Assembly (NCBI GenBank): GCA_946406115.1
Contig: OX291551.1
Coordinates: 7,502,001 to 7,566,000 of the forward strand
Direction of reading: 5' to 3'
Length of the DNA: 64,000 bases
DNA from: Apoda limacodes
Taxonomy: Eukaryota > Arthropoda > Insecta > Lepidoptera > Limacodidae
The position numbers were made by a program, and so were the translations under genes. Within the stretch, counting starts at the first letter, position 1. Every line of letters begins with the position of its first letter. Below the pieces are notes generated by a model. That model saw only the letters and a list, made by a program, of their open reading frames with translations, was not told the origin of the DNA and ran no database searches. Positions 12,416 to 23,900 of the stretch are shown in pieces.

Positions 12416-13703
12416 GGACCAGGACCTCCACCACACTGGCTGGGCATGCTGGACGCTACTTATACGAGCCGTGTGTGTCCCCAATACTATGAGCAGCAAC
12501 GACTACCGGTGACGAAAACTGCCTTCAACTCAACGTATTCACCCCAGGGACCATTAGCAAAAACCGACTTCTGCCTGTTATGATGTTCATCCCCGGAGAA
12601 ACTTTTATGGAAGGCTCCAATAACGAGCATCTATACAACCCTGAACCCCTCGTAAACAAAGAAGTCATTACAGTTACAATAAACTACCGTCTCGGTGCTT
12701 TTGGATTCCTTTGTCTAAAAATTAAAGGCGCATCTGGAAACGCTGGCCTTAAAGACCAAATAGCTGCTTTATATTGGATAAAAAATAACATCCATTTTTT
12801 TGGTGGCAATCCCAATATGATAACGATCGCTGGAATCGGTGCAGGATCTGTATCAGTTAATTACTTAATGTTATCACCAGAAGCAGCAGGACTTTTCAAC
12901 GCAGCTATCATGGAAAGCGGTTCGGCATTATCTAGCAGTGCTTTCGCCCACAACCCCATAAGAACAGCTTCGATAGTCGCTTCAAAAATGGGATACAACA
13001 CAAAGAACCCTTCCGAACTGTTAGAAATATTCAAAAAGTCTAAAAAATTGGACATAGTTATTGCTTCTAGAAGTGTTGTTAACGCGAATCCGTTCTCTAA
13101 GTTCGTATTTCGACCTTGTGCGGAAAAACAATTACGAGGAGAAAGGCCATTCATAACAATGACTCCGAAGGAAATACTCGAATCGGGTAATTATATCAAA
13201 GTACCGACAATTATCGGGTACAACGACAAAGATGCTGCAATTTATATAGAAAAAATTAATACAAGTTCATTACCATGGCTCAACATTTACTTTGACGCCA
13301 TCATGCCAGAGAATCTAAATTTTAAAAACTACAAAGATTTGGAAGCTGTAAAGAATTACGTAAAAACTTTCTACTTTGGTAATAAAGGTATAAACAAAGA
13401 GACCAAAGAAAATTTAACAAATTATTTTTCAGATGTATTATTTCAGAGTCCATCGGTACGATTGACAAATTATTTACTACAGAGCAGCAACTTACCGATC
13501 TATAATTATAATTTTCAATACGTATCCCGACGAAATTACGTCCAATCTGTACTAGGAATGAAAGAAGTCAATTGGACCGTTCATAGTGACGAGCTTGCGT
13601 ACCTATTTAGACCCATTATCGAATGGTCTTTACCGTTGAGCAATGAAGATAACAGGATTATAGAAGTCATGACGAATATGTGGAGCAATTTTGCTAAATT
13701 TGG
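12416..13703 (+). CDS. Esterase-like locus 2, exon 2 (broken core)
   Basis: Acceptor TTATTTTAG precedes GGACCAGGACCTCC, giving GPGPPPHWLG in phase with exon 1. The frame shifts by one base between 12493 and 12508, after CPQYYEQQRLP, and resumes as GDENCLQLNVFTPG. Then follow PGETF (oxyanion hole lost), GIGAG (Ser lost), GYNDKDAA and VHSDELAY. The exon ends AAATTTGG before donor GTAAGA, phase 2. Confidence 0.85.
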
Positions 13704-13795
13704 GTAAGACTAGCTTTTTAAAATAATTCACCATATTCCTTCCTAGGCACAAATTTATTTTATTTTTATGAGATATTTTTTTTTTTCATTTTTAG

Positions 13796-13961
13796 TAATC
13801 CAACACCAACCAGAACACCCCTAATGCCTTACAAATGGGCAGTTAGTAAAAATAATAACCTGCAGTTCTTGGTGATAAATAGAGAAATAAAGAAGAGTTC
13901 CCTTCCAAATCCTGAACGCATGGAATTTTGGAATCAACTTTACAATAAATATGGCATTTAA
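13796..13961 (+). CDS. Esterase-like locus 2, exon 3
   Basis: Acceptor CATTTTTAG then TAATCCAACACC completes a Gly codon and reads GNPTPTRTPLMPYKW to FWNQLYNKYGI and TAA at 13959-13961. The intron before it is only 92 bp, against 1.1 kb in esterase 1. Confidence 0.9.
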
Positions 13962-13970
13962 TAAGTATAA

Positions 13971-13976
13971 AATAAA
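13971..13976 (+). terminator. Possible polyadenylation signal of esterase-like locus 2
   Basis: AATAAA begins 10 nt after the stop codon of exon 3. The spacing is short but it is the nearest canonical hexamer. Confidence 0.4.
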
Positions 13977-16900
13977 ACCTCACACACATTCATGTCTTTG
14001 AAAATGTAAAAGCACAAAATAAGTACCTGCAGTAGGTCTACTCATAATGAACTACCGGCACAGAGTATTCTGCCGCCGTTTGTGGAGGTGTAAGCCATCG
14101 TCGGCACGAACGCTTTCTCTACGCTTTATGTATGTAAGGAAATACAGTAACTCCCGGCGTAAAAAGTGCCCACGTGTGAACACACAGGTCATAAGGTGTA
14201 TTCAGAACGTTAAAAATAACGCACGTAAAAAGCGTCTTAAGTCTTAAAAGCTCGTGCGAACGATCACTTACTGTCGCTTGAGTCACAAATGTAATGTCCT
14301 TGTAATCCGTCGATGTTAAACTCGCGACTTATGCTTTATCTAAACGCACCAATGCTTTCATACAGTTTCGACGGTTGAAAGTACATACTCTTGACTTTGA
14401 CTTTTATAAGAATGGTCTCAATTAGATCGAGATATGTTAGCCGAGGTCTACCATTTGTTTCTTGCATCTTCATTCATATTCTCAACATGTCCAAGTTGTT
14501 AGCAAGGTTTACAGTATAGTTATAGGTATAATTCACCATCCAAAATTGGCTCGCATATACTATATGTATATACATTAATTCCGAAACTGGGTGCAGACTT
14601 ACCTTCACACCATTTTGTCAGACCACACAGCACACCACACCACACATTTTGTCGCAGTGTGGAACAGAAACATCTTTTCCTCCGTAATACACCGTCTCTG
14701 TCATATATAGACCCTGAAAATGCAGGCATAACGATCGCGCTTAGCCAATATAGAACTTAACGTTAGAAAAAGGCCAAGATTATGTATGACGATGCCTACG
14801 AACACCGCAGTGGATTTATCCTATATCTGACAGCAACAATATAAAGGATTTTCTAAACCAGGGTAAGTATGACCGAAAATCGTGAAATATAGAGCTCTTG
14901 GTCATAATATATAAATTTTAGTGTCTTTGAGATACACGTATGTTTGTTTATCGCGCATAAATGACTGAACGGATTTGGATGGAAAATGACATGTTCTGAC
15001 AATGATAGTTTTTATCCCGATCGAGTTAACATTCTAATAAATTGTTCCGCGAACAAAACCGAGTCATTAGATTTTTAAAGGCGACTAATGCCCCTGGTGT
15101 TGCAAACGTCCGCCGCTTAACATCAGGCGGGCTGTAAGCTTGTTTGCCACATTGATGGTACATATATATAAAAAAGGAAACACATTAAGCATTAATACTA
15201 AGTTCTTTGCGAAAACCAAGGGACAAAAGTGTGGTAAGGTGGTCTGAAAGGGTAGGGGACTTCCCCCGATACTGTAGCATACCCGGGTAAACCTAATAAT
15301 GGTCGAAGTAGAGATATATCACTGGTTAATATATTGTCTATATATACGTTTTTGACAGTTATTCTACAGCCCTAACCGTATTTCTTTTAGTTCTTTCGTG
15401 AACAATCTCCAGTAAGGTGATATACTTACCGGGTGGGACGCTCTCTTAAGTACTTTGACGGCATGTGGCACCAAAGAAACTGTAACCACTACGTTAGTAG
15501 CACGAACAGGTATTACACTGTGCCTAAAGTAAAAAAAAAAGTGGGTAAAAAAATAGTGAGTGGACCAAGACTTTTTTTGGTAAGAAGGAATTTATTTCAT
15601 TGATTTTAGAAAACAATAAAAAACACATGTAGTCGGTTATGTTGCTTTTTACTATCAATTTTGGATGTATGTGTACAAGTATGAATTCGAGGAAAATAAA
15701 GTAATTATTTAATGTTTTATTATTATATATACTCTACATCGCAGTACTCTTTATGAACAAACATTACTTACTTTCGATAGGTATATTTTCTACTCAATCA
15801 TTTTTTGTTCGCACGCTCAACATTAAATTATTTTATATCATGAGAGCAGTCACAATGCAAAAACTATAAATAGACACCTCCGGCGCCACTGTCTATACAA
15901 ATAAAGTAAACACGATCTAACTGTACCGATTTCGCGTTATTCTACCATATGGCCGTCTACTTACAGCAGTTGCACCGTTTATCATACATGTCACATAACA
16001 AAAAAAAGTTCTCTATAGATATCCAATAGATTTAAATAAAATATACTAGCTAATCAAAACACCATTCGTACTCTTGCAAAAGATTATCAAATAGTGCGTA
16101 ATATCTAACTGTACAGACAACATAAAAACGTATCAAGGATTACGTCGTTTGTAATAACGACATCAATATTATTTAATTACAAAAATTCTCGCTTACGATG
16201 CGAAAAAGATATTCTCACTGCATACAGTAAAATCTGTGAAAAAAAAATTCGCTGTAAAAACCTAAACTCCACGTAATGAAATACTAAAAAATATAATAGA
16301 TTTCAAATGTCTATACATTAATGAGTTGTCACTACACCGCTTATAACGCGCGCGCGCCCTTACGTTATATAAATACGTATTAACCGAATCGGCGGACGCT
16401 ACGCACTATACTTCAGTAACACTGGGGCGAAGAATACAGTTTACCCTCCAAATAATCGTTATTTTTATACATGTATATTTTCTTAAGAATCTAATACAAA
16501 GCCAGAATGTTTGTGTAACAACAAAAGCTCTTGTCAAATTTATATTCGATTACAACACATGATTTTGATCAATTTTCTCATCCTAAAATCATAAAGAACC
16601 CAAGTACCTTCTATAACTTCATTAATAAAATTTAAAGACAATGTATAAAAAACACAGTTGCTTTTTCTGCTGTCGGTACAAGCTGGTACAAATAAAAATT
16701 CATAGCTTTTGACTTCAAAGAAAAAGATATATACTTCATTTCCGATTAAAATGAAATATATATCTATTTAAAATGGCACTGACCTCTTTATACTACATAA
16801 AGAATAGATAATAGAGGTCAGAGTGAAATACCCTTTAATGATTAAAGCAATCTCAAAACTATATTTGTAAATAAAAAAAACGTAAAAAACAAGACTAATT

Positions 16901-17604
16901 TAGATACAATTTCGAGAAAGAATGTGTTACCATATTAGGGTAGCTATATTATCTGCTAAAGTTTGGTGTAACTAACATATCCAACTTGGAATCCGACATA
17001 AAAACGTAGGTAAGACCGAACTTTAGCTGATAATATGTATTGTACTTACAAAAGTCATTATTCAAAAATAGGGTTAGCCGTGTTTGAGGGTAAACCAACC
17101 CCGTTACTGAATCACTAATAACGATACGACTAGAGACATCGTCCGAGAAGCAGGCTGCCCGTTTACGAGCCATCCTACCGCTCTCTACTACGACGCATTT
17201 ATATTAGAAAAATAGTAAGAAAAAATTAACACTTATTTATCATATCATTCGAAATTTGAGAAAATAACCTTTAAAAAAGAGGTATATTTGAAGGTGGGTA
17301 TTTTTAAGTAGGAATTTTTGTATGATTTATGATAATAATATAATTTTTTGATGAAACAGCTTGGGAGCTACATATTCTTGGTTGGAAACTTTTAAAAATA
17401 GTAGCGTAATATTTTTTTTTAGTTCTAGAAAAATATAAAAAAATGTGATTAAGATAATTTTAAAACAAACTTCGTCACTAACAGATCTTGAAATTTCGAG
17501 CCGTGGAGCTCAGAAACTTTCCCTAATATAAATGCAGTCGCAAAATTCGTATCGAAAGTAAAATTACATGTAATATATATTTATATATAATATATATAGA
17601 TTGT
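13977..17604. other. Intergenic DNA; LINE tail at 15085-15155; striatin 3' UTR likely in the right part
   Basis: The two genes converge here. At about 15085-15155, + strand, GGTGTTGCAAACGTCCGCCG followed by GTAAGCTTGTTTGCCACATT is a 3' end of the LINE family seen at 8390. From about 15600 to 17604 the DNA is AT-rich without recognisable elements and may include the striatin 3' UTR, but I cannot place its polyadenylation site. Frames at 14047, 14520 and 16949 have no domain. Confidence 0.45.
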
Positions 17605-17979
17605 TCAGACGAAAACTTTAGCGAGTCCATCGGCTCCCGCACTAGCGATGTAAGGTCGAAGCGGATGAAACGCTACATCCAAAATACTTTCATCGAACTT
17701 CTTACGATGCGCTGTTATCTCTTGAACGCACGTCTTCGTGTCTAAGTTCCAAAGCCGTACCGAGCAGTCGTGTGAACCGGATAATAAGAACAGTCCGTTT
17801 GGATCGAGCGCTAGACCGGTTACTGCGTCGAGGTGGGCCACCATTGCGTGTGCGCATCGACCGGATACAGCGTCCCAGAACCGGATATGCCGGTCTTCGT
17901 GTGCAGTCACTAACATTGGCAGTGTGGGGTGCGATCGGACACGGTTTGCGGGACTGTCGCATGTTACGCGTAACACGGG
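17605..17979 (-). CDS. Cka: Striatin exon 9 (last WD repeats, stop)
   Basis: Acceptor GGTTGTTTCAG precedes CCCGTGTTACGC. Reads [78 protein letters not shown] and [11 protein letters not shown], then TGA at 17605-17607. Confidence 0.96.
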   Translation of the reverse strand, partial: PVLRVTCDSPANRVRSHPTLPMLVTAHEDRHIRFWDAVSGRCAHAMVAHLDAVTGLALDPNGLFLLSGSHDCSVRLWNLDTKTCVQEITAHRKKFDESILDVAFHPLRPYIASAGADGLAKVFV

Positions 17980-20900
17980 CTGAAACAACCAAAAAAAAAT
18001 TAAACAATTATACAAAAACATTGTACAATAGAAGTTTATTATAATGCATTTAATAGTAGGACAGCATCCTTGCTTACATTGCTAGTAAAAACAAAATCAA
18101 GAGTATTTTAATATTGCGATAAGGCACATAGCTCCCGGAAGTTTTCATATTGCAACACCACATCCTCATCTAGTAAGACAAGTTTCAGTCAGTCAAATTG
18201 AATTGTAATTATTTTTGTTTTATTACTGACTAAGCCTAGATTTCACCCGGAGAAAAACCTATTTCCGTAGGAACGCTCGACCGGGATAAAAATCAGGCTA
18301 CCCTGTTGTTTTGTTGCAACAATAAAAATGGTGTTTTTTTTTTTATGTTGACTTGATTTAACACAATACACAAAATATAGCCTATATTACTAAGTATAGA
18401 TTATTCTAAATATTTTTTATTCATCTTCAGCAATTGAGTCAACCGTGGACAAAGCACATTTTTGAAACTCGCTTTGCACAAAGGGGAAAATAAAAATATC
18501 AATTGGCGGCGCTAGTGGACGTCAAGAACCCTCTTAAAACCCGGTACCGAGTTACTATCGTACTGCATGTGATTGTATGAAACACATATACTGCACGTGA
18601 GCGAAACAAAGTACCACAGGTCTTTTAAGAATAAGCCAGCATAAGCGCTTATTTGATTTTAACTCAGAAACTACCTCGATTTTTTACAATTTCGTAGATA
18701 AATCTATGGACTGTCAAATTATCTAACCATTAATACACATATTAATATTATATGTTATTGAATGAAGGTTAAAACTCAAAAAAAGGCAAATTTATAGGAC
18801 TTTTTGTTATTTTTTTCTATCGAAACAAATGAAAGCTATCATGTTCTAATAGTAAAAGCCATTAGGTAGATATATGTTGTTTTATACAAGATGAAATTTT
18901 CAACCTAAAATATTAACTACTTTTGTAAGTATTGTTATTTTCTATATAGAAAACAGACAGTTGGCATTAGTCAACCTCTTGACGATACAGAAGAACCGCA
19001 ATTATCCGAACCCTCAATTATCCGAACTCTGACTTAGTTCGGAACGTTACCGGCTCGCTGCGCATAGGTTTCATTGAACGTCGTTAGTCCGCTTACGGAG
19101 ATTTCGCGCGCAGTTTTAATGTATTTATGTACCTATTAATTACATCGCGCAAATTGAAAACGTGAATCCCGAAATATTCCTTTTTCATTATATGAAATTT
19201 TAATATACTGTACTGTATTTATGTAACAATGTGTTGTTTTTGTTTGATTTAATTAGTTTGGATAATCGAGGTTTTACTGTTACCACTATCACAGTCTAAA
19301 CACACTTTAATCAATAAGTTTATAAAGTTATTGGTTTCCTTGTACATTATTCTAAACAAGATTTGAATTACGACCTCACAATGTACGAATATATTTTCAT
19401 ATTATAAGTATAAAAAGGAATACTACTTTTGAAGAAAAACCTAAACCAATAAAAACAATTAGTTAGACAGGCGTTTTCCACACTAATTGGGGCCATTGTA
19501 CGAAGATAATCATTATGCAGTACCTGTGTGGTCTCAAGGTCGTACAAGAGCAGGGTGCCGTCGGTGTAGACCACAGCGGCACGAGCTGCGTTCTCTGCGA
19601 AGTCTGCTGCAGCCGGCGTGAGGTCGTCCGACCGCAGCGTGCAGAGCAGCGGGCGTGGCGCACGCGGCGACCACAGCCGCGCCGTGCCGTCCGCGGACGA
19701 CGACAGCACCCTTCCACCGGAACTAGACACCGACCATACTGCGTCCGTGTGCTCGCGCAAAATCGGGCCCTATAACAAATACAACCGGTTAATATAATAA
19801 AATCTCTTAATTTTGAAAGAGCAATAATTTTATTTTAAATCCGCTGCTATTATACACCGAAATGCAGGAGCAGGATTAGGCCATAGTATATATCATTTGT
19901 TAAAACTACTCACGCGCCACCTATTATAAAATAGTTGTACTAATTCAGAATCCTTCCCAGCTGTATGTGTAATAGCTCACAGTGTTCATCGCAATCGGAA
20001 TGGTGTACCCACCCCCATGTCACCCCTTTAACTGACAAGAAAAATTGCAATTCTCACCTGAACAGCCGGATCGTAGGGATCATAAGGGTCAGCGGTAGGC
20101 GGGGGAAGGTTCCACACCCGGATCGTACCATCCAGTCCCCCTGAGAAGCACTCCTCAGATCTAGCCGCGCCCATCGCCAGGCACAGGACGGGTGCCGTAT
20201 GGGCGCGGAACGTGTATAAGGGCTCCACGTCTAATCCGGCTGATTTTTTGGCAGGCACTGTGCGTTGAAGGTTCCACAGTTTGAGGGTGTGGTCTTCCGA
20301 AGCAGTCACTAGAGCTGCCTCGGTCGGATGAAAAGCTAGAGCGCGAACCTATAAATTAAATAGAAATTAAAAATATTTGTCCTGTATTCATATTTAGTAG
20401 AAAATATACATCAGAAAGAAATACATGTATAATAAAATATACTCTATCAATCAGTCTAAATCAGCCTATAGCTGGACATAGGCTTTTCCTAATGAACGCC
20501 ACCACACCCGGTCCTCCGCCATTCTCATCCGGCTACGTATTTCAGGTCATCAGTCCTCTTGGCGGGACGGCAATCACGCTGCCCTTACGAATCCGTGGAC
20601 TGACACGAACACGTATCGGAAGACGCAGCGTGAGTCGGCCTCCTACCAGGTGGACAGACGATCTGGTCAGAGCCGCAGGTGGCTCAGGACCGGCCGTTGT
20701 GGAGACATATGGGGGAGACCTACGTTCAGCAGTGGACGTCTTTCGGCTGAAACGAACGAACGCACTCTAAGATTCGTCTAACCCCAACGGACATTGGTTG
20801 TGCGACAAATATGACTTGCCCATTGCCATTCATTCCATAGCTTCATAAGTGACTTTCTTGTGGATTAGGCCAAATGTCAGTGTTAACGTTTTCGCGATAT

Positions 20901-23900
20901 ACGCATTGGTTAAAGACCTTCGAATTAAGCATCTCGACTTATGGTTTTAGAACTGGACGGTCACAGTACGGATGAGGTCCACGGTACTAAAGTCTTTTCG
21001 AAACCAGTATGGGCGATTAGAAGACCTACCTGACGTATGATAAACTGTAAGGTCCTTTTAGATACGCCACAGCACGTGTACCGGTTAGCCGAGCTGCATA
21101 CTGTTACTACTGGTACTACTGGTAGTGAGGGTAAGGAGTGACCAATGAAGAAGCACGAAATTGCCGATAAGCGAGGAGAGCCTACTATTGGATTTTCTTA
21201 TTGCTGGTATGATAGATGTAGTTTTCAAAATTAGCGAAATAAACAACACTTATTTACTTACATAAAGCTTATGAACTAACAGACATCACTCGTAAAACAT
21301 CTAAAAGTTAATTTGACAGTTACAGTACATATAAGATGGCTATACTTTTAATGTTTTGCAGGCTGTCACGAAAGTTATCCGATTAGAATAGAGACTAAAG
21401 TATTCCCGTCAAAAGTGATTGCAAGCATGACTAAGTACTTTGAAACCGCTGTTTAAATTAAAAGGAAAATGCATGCACCTATTTTGCACAAACAATAAGG
21501 CTAATATTATTTATTGCCAGCATATTATCATCCATACCATCTCTGCAAGGCGTTGAGGCTTTTCGAGGATGTCGTTTTTTTTTTCTTACCGTAATAAAAT
21601 GCTCGTTATTCAAAAACTAAATGAGCTACAGTAATTATGCGGATATATCAGTTTAGATAATTAAATAACCTACTAACCTACAGTTTTTTATAAATATAAG
21701 TAGTTCCTGTTTTATGTTATATCCTTTGAAAACCGGCGAAATACACAAAAAACACTTCACTTCGAGTCATTTCATATAAATCGCATAATATTATAATCAA
21801 TTAATACTATATATATATTATTTATCATTAATTACACTAATTACTTTGATTACAACATAATTTCACGCACTCTCGGATTGACCAATTAAATGTCGCATTG
21901 TTAATCTACGTTTTGTCATGGTTCTGTCCTTCTATTGGTTGACCGACTACTCTTGCGCAGTTTCATACAATCTGAAGTTGAATCCAACACTTCAAGCTGG
22001 TATAGATCGCGGCACGTAAGTTGAACCAAAATCAAGTATATTTACGGACAATAGTTCGAACGAATATTTCGTGCGTGGCCCGTGATTACATATTCTTTTT
22101 CCTTATATAACTGAGCAATTACTGCCTGACACTGACCTCCGCCCGCCACACGATACGCCTATTACGCCTCATATACTCAGAAATTATATTTTATAAAATG
22201 AATAAATTGAATTAAAATGAAATACGTTATTTCGGATAATTCTTCAAGTTATTGTACTTGTATCACAGTGATGTGGGAAGTGGTCGTTAGGTATAATAAA
22301 ATTTAACAGTTGAAAAAATAAGAATTTGATAAAACAGTGAGCGGTTAAAAGTTGTAAATATTTTTTAATCACTGTCACTCATTGGTAACGGCATGACACC
22401 TTCTACATAATTTTGAATTGGCATAGCACCACAACTAGAGCCAGGTCTTCCAACTTTCAAAACTATATGAGAACTTAAGTGCGTGATTGTAACCGTTGCT
22501 ATGGTTACGGTCGCGTCGCACCGCATTAATCACCTCAATGGACCCGAAAATGTGTAACTGCGCATGGTTCAACTGACGTGCCACGACTTATACCCAGTAA
22601 GCACCGGCGACGCTCGAGAGGTTAAGGCTTAGGCTGAAGTTTTTGCTTGACCGACATAAAAATAGAAATATAATGTATGTACAGCAGTGTCGTGGCGAGG
22701 TGTAGAACTGTGACTAGGGGAAGGCGGTCAAATATCCATCTGGGCTCTTGCAATTAATAGGCATGTCTGCTCTTCCAAAGCACGGCCTAACTTAAAAGTT
22801 TATTTTGTTTTTAAAACAAGTTAGGAAAATATAGTTTCGCCATCAAGCAAGCAGGCAGTCAAATGTATAGACATAATCTTATCTTTCAATCACTTGTAGG
22901 CGATAGAGAAAAAACGTTAAAAAGGTAAAGTGAAAGAACAATAAACCGAAACCCAAAAATTATCGGCCTAAGTGTTACCAATTTATCCAATACATGTGAA
23001 TGAAAGCCATTGGGTTCGAAAGAGACAAAGTAATACTATAAAATATAAATAAATAAAATAATAAATAAACAGAACGCGTAAACGCCAAGATAATTCACGG
23101 CGCTTTTGATTTTGATTGCGAGTAAACTTATTGCTTCAGATAGCTTTAGTATGTGGTATTGGTAGTCTTTTAGTTTAACCCTATCCCTTCTTCACTTACC
23201 AAAAACTATATCTACCAAATGTAAAACCATTTGCTGTAGCAAACACGCGAAAAATTCTAGTAAATTCTAATTGCCAATATTTTTTTTCCATGTGAAAATG
23301 CAATGGCAAATAATATTGTAATTGCCAATGACATTGTTCTAAAAATAGCCTATTTGTGTAGTGGGATAAAAGCTTAAAGTGAGGACATTATGTATACTAA
23401 CCCCGTCGAAGTGAGAGCGTAGTGTGTACTTAGCGTTCCATGTCTTTCGAAAGGCTTCCTTGCTGGCTGCCACATCGTAAGCCTCTGGCTCATTGCTAAC
23501 TGTCAGCTGAGCCAACTCGCCCAGCGCCAGGGGGACCTCGTCAGCCTCACCCCCACCGCCGCTAACCCCGCTCACTCCCCCTGGGAATTTCACTGGAACA
23601 TTATAATTTGTCCTATGCAACTATTGTACATGTTACTGGTGTTATGGATATGGAATTTCTTTAAAAATTTTAAAAGCTTTATTTATCCATACAAATATGA
23701 ATTATTTCAGACATCTGACAGTTTACATTATGATTGTAGAGTTTGCCATCAGTAAAAAACCAACCTATAATTACAGATATTGCAATAAGAGCTGGAATGT
23801 ATGACACAAGGTCAAAATATTCTTGAGTATATTTTATTATATCTATGACTATATTTTTCTTCTACCCGTGTGTACGTCACTAAACTCTTCCTAAACAGCT

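Larger units (their letters stand above)
7139..13961 (+). pseudogene. Carboxylesterase-like locus 2: frameshifted, catalytic Ser and oxyanion hole lost
   Basis: Tandem paralogue of esterase 1 with the same intron positions and phases: exons 7139-7312, 12416-13703 and 13796-13961. Exon 1 encodes a signal-peptide-like leader. Three changes set it apart. The oxyanion motif HGGGF reads PGETF at 12592-12606. The elbow reads GIGAG instead of GESAG, so the nucleophile codon at 12838-12840 is GGT (Gly). And a 1-nt deletion between about 12493 and 12508 shifts the frame: the reading from exon 1 hits TGA at 12581, whereas the downstream 375-codon frame is open. The His (VHSDELAY) and C-terminus are kept. 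With one base restored the length would be about 542 aa. Alternatives: a non-catalytic esterase-like protein with a sequencing error at the shift, or a recent pseudogene; the long clean downstream frame argues for either a late break or an error. Confidence 0.85.
20349..23401 (-). other. Striatin intron 6
   Basis: It holds RTE-type LINE debris (20460-20770) and a 596-bp TIR element (21999-22594). The remaining parts, 20771-21998 and 22595-23401, are AT-rich with no gene visible. Confidence 0.5.

Noticed and set aside
17738..18044. Open frames on the + strand opposite striatin exon 9
   Set aside because: They are antisense shadows of a GC-rich WD40 exon; the - strand matches striatin residue by residue.
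19515..19775. 86-codon + strand frame opposite striatin exon 8
   Set aside because: Arg-rich antisense shadow of the exon with no domain.
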